From: Pseudomonadota bacterium
GTDB taxonomy: Bacteria > Pseudomonadota > Alphaproteobacteria > Rhizobiales > Devosiaceae
Length of the DNA: 13,073 nt
NCBI GenBank assembly: GCA_023437755.1
Contig: JAEZFJ010000281.1
Coordinates: 1 to 13,073 of the forward strand
Reading direction: 5' to 3'
The notes under the pieces are model-generated. The model saw nothing but the letters and a program-made list of their open reading frames with translations. It was not told the DNA's origin and did no database searches. Below, piece by piece: positions 6,883 to 11,335 of this stretch. The position numbers and the translations under genes are program-made. Within the stretch, counting starts at the first letter, position 1, and each line of letters starts with the position of its first letter.

Positions 6883-9276
6883 GTGGCTGAGGGGTCTATC
6901 GTCAAGCGCCTGTGGGCGCACTTCGTCCATGACCGCTCGATCGGCTTCGGCCTCGAACATATCGGCCTCACCACCCTGCGCTTCCCGCGCGTCGTGGCGA
7001 TCCTCGTCCTCGTCTTCAGCATCCTTTGCTTCAGCCAGATCCCGCGCGCCAATGTCGATGGCGACCTGTTGCGCGTCTACGCCCATTCCGGCCAGTATTA
7101 TGACGCCTACGAGCACCTGTCGGAAACCTTCGGCACCTTCGAAAACGACATCTACGTCTTGGTCAGCTCCCCACAACTGACCGACCCGGTGGTGCTGGAA
7201 CAGATCCGCGAACTCGCCTTCGAACTCGAGCTCAACGAGTTCGCCGTCGGCACCATGTCCCCCTTCACCCTGCGCAAGCCGACCGAAGACGGCGGCTCCG
7301 TGCCCGCGGTGCCCGAGGGCATGCAGGACTTCGCCGAGGTGGCGCTGGCGCTCACCGACCTGCAGCAGAACGATCCGATGATGCGCAATCTCATCACCCC
7401 GGACCTTTCCGGCGTGGTGCTGATCATGTTCCCCAACCAGGAGATCGTACGCGAGCAGGGCGCCAAGGCAATGATCGCCAGCCTGCGCGAGACCATCGCC
7501 CCCTACCAGACTGACCAGGTCTCCATCGAGATCACCGGTCCGCCCGTCTGGACCTCGGAGATGCTCAATGCCGCCGTCGACGACCAGGTGAAGTTCACCG
7601 TCTGGGGCTTCGGGCTCGGCGCCATCATCGCCCTGTTTGCGCTGCGCTCCTTCTGGGGCGCGCTGATCGTGGCGGCGACGCCGTTCCTTGCAGTAATGTG
7701 GTCGATGGGCATAATCCTGCTGCTCTTCGGCTCGTTCAGCTTCCTCACCATCATCGTCACCACCCTCGTGCTGGTGATCTCGTTTGCGGAGTCGATGTTC
7801 TTCGTCTTCAACTGGCTCGCCTATTGGCGGGATGGGATGGAGCCCAACAAGGCCGTCGACGCCACGGTCAAGCTGGTCGGTCCCGCTGCGGCGCTGACCA
7901 TGCTCACCACCTTCGTCAGCTTCGCCTCCTTGGCAATCACGCCCGGACAGGGTGTGCGCGAGTTCTCGGCCGCTGGTGCCATCGGCACCTTCCTCCTGTT
8001 CGTGTGCCTGATGACATTCCTGCCGCTGCTGTTGAAGTTTGCAGTGCGCATGGGCTTCAAGGCGCCCAAGCGCTCGAGCCTGGTGCTGACGGCGCCGCTG
8101 CCGCTGAGCTGGTTTTTGGCCCGCCGCTTCGGCCGGCCGCTCTCGATCGCTGCGATCGTCGTCACCATCCTGCTGTTCATCCCCTACGGGCTGATCAAGC
8201 CGCACTTCTCCTTCGAGGATTTCGTCGCCAAGGACTCCACCGCCCTCACCGCCGCCGAGCAGATCGACAGCGGCGTCGGTGGTGTGGCGCCGCTCTATAT
8301 CCGGGTGCCTCTGGTGGAGATGGACCCCAATGTCGGCCCGCAGGACTACGAGAAGATCCGCACCGTCCACGAGGTGCTGGAATCCTATCTCGGTGAGAAC
8401 AAGGTCATCTCCGCCGCCAGCATGACCAACTACACCGATGCCGGCTTTACCCGCGAAGAGGTGTTCGAGGCGGTGGGCCCGTTCATGCGCAAGCGCTTCG
8501 TTACCGATGACGGATCGCAGGCGCTGATCACTGGCTTCATGCCGACCATCATCGAATCCGATGCTCTCAAGAGGCTGGTGAGCGACCTTGAGGCCGATCT
8601 GGTCGCGGCAGGCGCGCCTGATGCCGAAGTCGGCGGATTCCGCATCCTCACCACCTTCGCCACCGACGACATCGTCTGGGGGCTGCAAATGGACCTGACC
8701 CTGTCGGTGCTGGTCAACATCGCCCTGATCGGCTTCGCCTTCCAGTCCTATCGGGTGGCGGTGGCCTCGGCCATTCCCAACCTGTTCCCGGTGCTCGGCA
8801 CCATCGGCTGGCTCTATTTCACCGGTGCCGGGCTGCAGTTGACCACGGTCATTGCCCTCACCATCGCCTTCGGCATTGCCGTGGACGACACCGTGCACTT
8901 CCTCTCGCACTACCTGCATTCGCGTCGTGAGGAGGGCCGGCCTCATCTCGAGGCTGTGAAGCACACGCTCGAGCGCATCGGCGGCGCCATCGTTGCCACC
9001 ACCATCATCCTGTGCTCGGGGGTGATCATCGTCACTTTCTCCGAGCTTCCGCAGGTAGCGCTGTTCGGAACGCTGTTCGTTTCGACCCTCGGCTTCGCGG
9101 TGATCGGCGACCTCTTCATCCTGCCAGCGCTTCTGGCTGCGGGCGGCAAGTTTTTCGCGCCGCTGGGCAAGATCCGCGTGCGCACCGCCGATCACGCCCC
9201 GACCCCGGATGATCCCACGGGCGACACTGCGACCGGCGACGGTGGCACTGATGGAGCGTGGGAACTCCGCAAATGA
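6883..9276 (+). CDS. MMPL/RND-superfamily exporter
   Basis: The 797-residue membrane protein shows the duplicated RND plan. TM1 is about 36-53, a large periplasmic loop 54-233, then TM2-6 about 236-386. TM7 is about 419-438, a second loop 440-600, then TM8-12 about 604-752. It is a single-chain MMPL/COG1033-type exporter, probably proton-driven, shorter than the roughly 1,000-residue HAE drug pumps. The second repeat carries FGIAVDDTVHFLSHYL (663-678), with D668/D669 as the likely proton relay. The equivalent in the first repeat is ISFAESMFF, with E303 as the acid. The C-terminal 28 residues are Asp, Thr and Gly-rich and probably cytoplasmic. The start is GTG at 6883 with GGGGGGAG eleven bases before it. 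No membrane-fusion or outer-membrane partner is adjacent. Substrates of relatives are lipids, hopanoids or hydrophobic compounds; here it is unknown. Confidence 0.9.
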   Translation: MAEGSIVKRLWAHFVHDRSIGFGLEHIGLTTLRFPRVVAILVLVFSILCFSQIPRANVDGDLLRVYAHSGQYYDAYEHLSETFGTFENDIYVLVSSPQLTDPVVLEQIRELAFELELNEFAVGTMSPFTLRKPTEDGGSVPAVPEGMQDFAEVALALTDLQQNDPMMRNLITPDLSGVVLIMFPNQEIVREQGAKAMIASLRETIAPYQTDQVSIEITGPPVWTSEMLNAAVDDQVKFTVWGFGLGAIIALFALRSFWGALIVAATPFLAVMWSMGIILLLFGSFSFLTIIVTTLVLVISFAESMFFVFNWLAYWRDGMEPNKAVDATVKLVGPAAALTMLTTFVSFASLAITPGQGVREFSAAGAIGTFLLFVCLMTFLPLLLKFAVRMGFKAPKRSSLVLTAPLPLSWFLARRFGRPLSIAAIVVTILLFIPYGLIKPHFSFEDFVAKDSTALTAAEQIDSGVGGVAPLYIRVPLVEMDPNVGPQDYEKIRTVHEVLESYLGENKVISAASMTNYTDAGFTREEVFEAVGPFMRKRFVTDDGSQALITGFMPTIIESDALKRLVSDLEADLVAAGAPDAEVGGFRILTTFATDDIVWGLQMDLTLSVLVNIALIGFAFQSYRVAVASAIPNLFPVLGTIGWLYFTGAGLQLTTVIALTIAFGIAVDDTVHFLSHYLHSRREEGRPHLEAVKHTLERIGGAIVATTIILCSGVIIVTFSELPQVALFGTLFVSTLGFAVIGDLFILPALLAAGGKFFAPLGKIRVRTADHAPTPDDPTGDTATGDGGTDGAWELRK

Positions 9277-9278
9277 TG

Positions 9279-9294
9279 GCGCCGCTTGCGGCGC
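9279..9294 (+). other. GC hairpin just after the exporter stop, weak terminator candidate
   Basis: GCGCCG (9279-9284) and CGGCGC (9289-9294) pair around CTTG, starting three bases after the exporter's stop codon. No T run follows, so intrinsic termination is doubtful. It may only stabilise the 3' end of the mRNA, and read-through into the secreted-protein gene remains possible. Nothing else was recognised in the 181-base gap to 9457 apart from that gene's ribosome site. Confidence 0.35.
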
Positions 9295-9457
9295 TCCGCC
9301 GCTGCCGCTTACAAGATTGGGCAGGTGATTCCGTGGAGACGCAAGGCACTGCTGCAATTCACATTGTGGCGAAGAAGGCGGCGCTGCACGCGGTTTCTGC
9401 TACCGGTTTCCGGCACGGATCTGCCGGGGGCATGATTTGGACTGGAGGCCTTTTCCG

Positions 9458-9982
9458 ATGACCCTTTTCCGACGCCTGACGCGGGCTGCTGCTCTTGTCG
9501 GTCTGCTTTTTGCCGGCGGCTCCGCCGCGCCCGCTCTCGCCGGACCAGCCGAGGTGGCACTCATTCAGTCCTATATCGGGGAGTGGCGTGGTCGCGGGGT
9601 GCTGGTCGGCGCCGAGCGCGAAACGGTGGTCTGCCGTCTGACACTGACGCACGGCAACCAGGACAAGGTGAACTACAGCGGCCGTTGCACCCTTGCGGGC
9701 ACGCAGCTCTCCATCGCTGGTACCATCGCCTATGTGGAAGCGTCGCGCCGCTATGAGGCTGCGATGACGTCCAACGCCACCTTCACCGGCATTGCCGTCG
9801 GTCAGAAGCGCGGCAACGGGCTCATCTTCAATCTGCGCGAGCGCGACCAGGATGAAGAGGGCAAGGACCTCAACATCAGCGCCCAGATCAACCTCAACGG
9901 CAATGCCATCGACGTCACCTTCGACGTCGTCTACGTCGAAAGCGGTGACAGCCTTCACGCCGAAGTGCCGTTCAGTCGCTGA
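9458..9982 (+). CDS. Secreted protein of unknown family, 174 residues
   Basis: I do not recognise a named family. Residues 1-28 are a clear Sec signal peptide: MTLFRRLTR, a hydrophobic core of Ala, Leu, Val and Gly, and ALA before GP as cleavage site. The mature 146 residues alternate polar and hydrophobic residues in many short strands (for example GVLVGAERETVVCRLTL, YSGRCTLAGTQLSIAGTIAYVE, IDVTFDVVYVE), which suggests a small beta barrel or sandwich. The two cysteines, C59 and C77, are in adjacent predicted strands and could form a disulfide in the periplasm. GGAGG at 9444-9448 sets the ATG at 9458, nine bases on; an in-frame ATG at 9437 would add seven residues ahead of the signal. It follows the exporter on the same strand and ends at a good terminator. 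Confidence 0.85.
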   Translation: MTLFRRLTRAAALVGLLFAGGSAAPALAGPAEVALIQSYIGEWRGRGVLVGAERETVVCRLTLTHGNQDKVNYSGRCTLAGTQLSIAGTIAYVEASRRYEAAMTSNATFTGIAVGQKRGNGLIFNLRERDQDEEGKDLNISAQINLNGNAIDVTFDVVYVESGDSLHAEVPFSR

Positions 9983-10005
9983 GGCTCACCTTTGCCGGCG
10001 AACAC

Positions 10006-10031
10006 AAGGGGGCGGCTCATGCCGCCCTTTT
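10006..10031 (+). terminator. Rho-independent terminator after the secreted-protein gene
   Basis: GGGCGGC (10010-10016) and GCCGCCC (10021-10027) form a 7-bp stem around TCAT, extended by A-T and G-T pairs, and TTTTGTTG follows. It lies 24 bases after the stop at 9982. In the other direction it lies beyond the end of the convergent 68-residue gene, where its tail (CCCTTGTG) is poorer, so it may act weakly both ways. Confidence 0.85.
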
Positions 10032-10049
10032 GTTGTCGTGAGGTCAGCC

Positions 10050-10256
10050 TCAGCTGCGTCGCCAGTTGGTGGCCACTGCCACGGTCGCGCAGGTGGCCAC
10101 GGCGTTGACAATCCACAGCTCGTACGGGATCGGCCCCAGCACGAAACCGAGCACGAAGAGCGCAAGGCCGACGGCAACGGCCGCGACCAGATAGACCAGC
10201 ACGGCCTCCAGGAAGGGTTGCGCATACCCCCGCAGGCTCGTTGGATTCTGTGCCAT
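10050..10256 (-). CDS. Small membrane protein, 68 residues, two predicted helices
   Basis: Not recognised as a named family. The product starts MAQNPTSLRGYAQPFLE and has two hydrophobic segments: about 18-41 (AVLVYLVAAVAVGLALFVLGFVLG) and about 46-62 (LWIVNAVATCATVAVA). A short PIPYE turn links them and the tail is NWRRS. With a short polar N-terminus and a basic C-terminus it is probably an inner-membrane hairpin. The ATG at 10256 is preferred over one at 10286 because GGGAGG lies six bases upstream of it. It lies between the ssb terminator and the convergent terminator, so it seems to be its own transcript. The strong ribosome site and consistent membrane pattern support it as a real gene; function is unknown. 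Confidence 0.68.
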   Translation of the reverse strand: MAQNPTSLRGYAQPFLEAVLVYLVAAVAVGLALFVLGFVLGPIPYELWIVNAVATCATVAVATNWRRS

Positions 10257-10340
10257 CTCATCCCTCCCCGATAGCACCCGTGTCACATCTTCAGCATCTG
10301 GCCGCCGAACGGAAGCAGGAACGCGCCATCGCCCGGCGGG

Positions 10341-10368
10341 AAAAGGAAAGGGCCGCAGCGCGGCCCTT
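10341..10368 (-). terminator. Rho-independent terminator after ssb
   Basis: Read on the minus strand, GGGCCGC and GCGGCCC (10366-10360 and 10356-10350) form a 7-bp stem with a three-base loop. It is preceded by AAG pairing with CTT, and TTTCCTTTT follows. It begins ten bases after the ssb stop, so it ends the ssb transcript before the small membrane protein gene. Confidence 0.85.
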
Positions 10369-10377
10369 CAAGTATCA

Positions 10378-10884
10378 TCAGAACGGAATGTCGTCGTCCA
10401 TGCCGCCGGGCTCGAAGGCCGGGGCGTTGGCCGCAGGGCGGCGACCGCCGCCACCGCCACCCTGATCCCGGACGCCGCGGAACCCGCCGTCGCCGCCACC
10501 ACCATAGCCGCCGCCTTCACCAGCCCCCTCGCCGCGCCCGTCGAGCAGCACCATGGAGGAGTTGAAGTTCTGCAGCACCACCTCGGTGGAGTACTTGTCC
10601 TGCCCGGACTGGTCCTGCCACTTGCGGGTCTGCAACTGGCCCTCGATGTAGACCTTGGACCCCTTGCGCAGATACTGCTCGGCGACGCGGGCCAGACCTT
10701 CCGAGAAGATCACCACACGGTGCCACTCGGTCTTTTCGCGCTGCTCGCCGGTGTTACGATCCTTCCAGCGCTCGGAAGTGGCAACCGACAGGTTTACCAC
10801 CTTGCCGCCGCTCGGCAGGTTGCGCACTTCCGGGTCGTTGCCGAGATTGCCGACCAAAATCACCTTGTTGACGCTGCCTGCCAT
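10378..10884 (-). CDS. ssb: Single-stranded DNA-binding protein
   Basis: SSB coats single-stranded DNA in replication, recombination and repair and recruits partners through its C-terminal tip. The 168 residues contain the OB-fold domain (about 5-112), including NKVILVGNLGNDPEVR, ATSERWKD, EWHRVVIF, GSKVYIEGQLQTRKW and STEVVLQNF. A long Gly-rich, flexible linker follows (about 117-150). The acidic tip is DDDIPF (163-168), the universal protein-interaction tail. I chose the ATG at 10884, which has AGAGGTGA immediately upstream and gives the standard MAGSVNKV start; the longer in-frame ATG at 10977 lacks support. A LexA box at 11010-11024 overlaps the likely promoter, so DNA damage should induce it. 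It is divergent from uvrA. Confidence 0.98.
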   Translation of the reverse strand: MAGSVNKVILVGNLGNDPEVRNLPSGGKVVNLSVATSERWKDRNTGEQREKTEWHRVVIFSEGLARVAEQYLRKGSKVYIEGQLQTRKWQDQSGQDKYSTEVVLQNFNSSMVLLDGRGEGAGEGGGYGGGGDGGFRGVRDQGGGGGGRRPAANAPAFEPGGMDDDIPF

Positions 10885-11009
10885 CGCTTCACCTCTCGCA
10901 AATTCAGCCCGCGCAGTGCAGCGGGGGCGCTTCTGTCCGCCTGTTCTACAGCGTCTTTCGGGCCGTGGCGCGACCAAACTCGGCTTTTGAACAGATGGAA
11001 CGTCTATTT

Positions 11010-11024
11010 GTTCTCATTATGTTC
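11010..11024. promoter_or_regulatory. LexA (SOS) box of ssb
   Basis: GTTC, seven bases (TCATTAT), GTTC is an exact match to the direct-repeat operator bound by alphaproteobacterial LexA. It lies 126 bases before the ssb ATG and overlaps the -10 candidate of the minus-strand promoter, so LexA would block ssb transcription until RecA-triggered cleavage. Confidence 0.82.
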
Positions 11025-11042
11025 TCACACAAAGCCCGTCAA
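11014..11042 (-). promoter_or_regulatory. Candidate ssb promoter
   Basis: On the minus strand TTGACG (11042-11037) is a near-consensus -35 element. CATAAT (11021-11016), 15 bases on, or TAATGA, 17 bases on, is the -10 candidate. The position matches the SOS box that overlaps it. The spacing leaves the exact -10 uncertain. Confidence 0.5.
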
Positions 11043-11051
11043 GTCCTGCCC

Positions 11052-11074
11052 CTGCTGACAGCCACTGTCAGCAG
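11052..11074. repeat. Perfect 10-bp inverted repeat between the two SOS boxes
   Basis: CTGCTGACAG and CTGTCAGCAG are exact reverse complements around CCA. No T run follows in either direction, so it is unlikely to be a terminator. Its centre lies about 55 bases before the probable ssb transcription start, a usual place for an activator or second repressor site, and about 115 before that of uvrA. The bound factor is unknown. Confidence 0.75.
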
Positions 11075-11140
11075 CGCTGCCGCAGTGAAGGACTGCATTC
11101 AAATGGTGACCGGGCAGCGGAGCGAGGTTCGCTACGGCTC

Positions 11141-11171
11141 TTGACCGACTCCGGGCTGTTCCCACTATGTT
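11141..11171 (+). promoter_or_regulatory. Candidate uvrA promoter
   Basis: TTGACC (11141-11146) is a good -35 element. CTATGT or TATGTT at 11165-11171, with an 18 or 19-base spacer, is the best -10 candidate and falls inside the second SOS box. Transcription from here would give a leader of about 160 bases before the first plausible uvrA ATG. Confidence 0.5.
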
Positions 11172-11172
11172 C
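11158..11172. promoter_or_regulatory. LexA (SOS) box of uvrA
   Basis: GTTC, seven bases (CCACTAT), GTTC is a second exact match to the alphaproteobacterial LexA operator. It overlaps the -10 candidate of the uvrA promoter. uvrA is a standard LexA-regulon gene, so the site is expected here. Confidence 0.82.
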
Positions 11173-11192
11173 CAGGCACGCGGCTGTGACCG

Positions 11193-11207
11193 GAACGAAC
11201 CACGTTC
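11193..11207. repeat. Extra GAAC/GTTC half-sites before uvrA
   Basis: GAAC at 11193-11196 and 11197-11200, then CAC, then GTTC at 11204-11207, form a short dyad CGAAC-CAC-GTTCG just past the uvrA promoter candidate. They use the LexA half-site sequence but not its seven-base direct spacing, so they could be a decayed or auxiliary site, or chance. Confidence 0.3.
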
Positions 11208-11335
11208 GGGCCGATAGGATGCTTGCACCGGGGGACTGCGGAGCTTATCTCTGCGTTTCCCTACTCGAATGATTACGCTGTGACGTCACGATGCTGCCCA
11301 TCCGGCACCGAGACGCGGAGCCAATTGCGGACCCG

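Larger units (their letters stand above)
10885..11335. other. ssb-uvrA divergent intergenic region
   Basis: These 451 bases hold no convincing gene. They contain the ssb leader (10885 to about 11008), two exact GTTC-N7-GTTC SOS boxes, a perfect 10-bp inverted repeat between them, extra GAAC/GTTC half-sites, and a probable uvrA leader from about 11178 with a GTGACGTCAC palindrome at 11280-11289. Such separate control sites explain why the spacer is much longer than two simple promoters need. Confidence 0.8.

Noticed and set aside
5836..9357. A 1173-codon open frame on the minus strand opposite the oxidoreductase and exporter genes
   Set aside because: Its product is a low-complexity run of Asp, Glu, Gly, His, Arg and Ala, the mirror of GC-rich codon use on the plus strand. 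It crosses two real genes with clear families.
11025..11228. A 67-codon minus-strand frame in the ssb-uvrA spacer
   Set aside because: It runs over both the uvrA promoter candidate and the inverted repeat, has no recognisable protein pattern, and is better explained as regulatory DNA.
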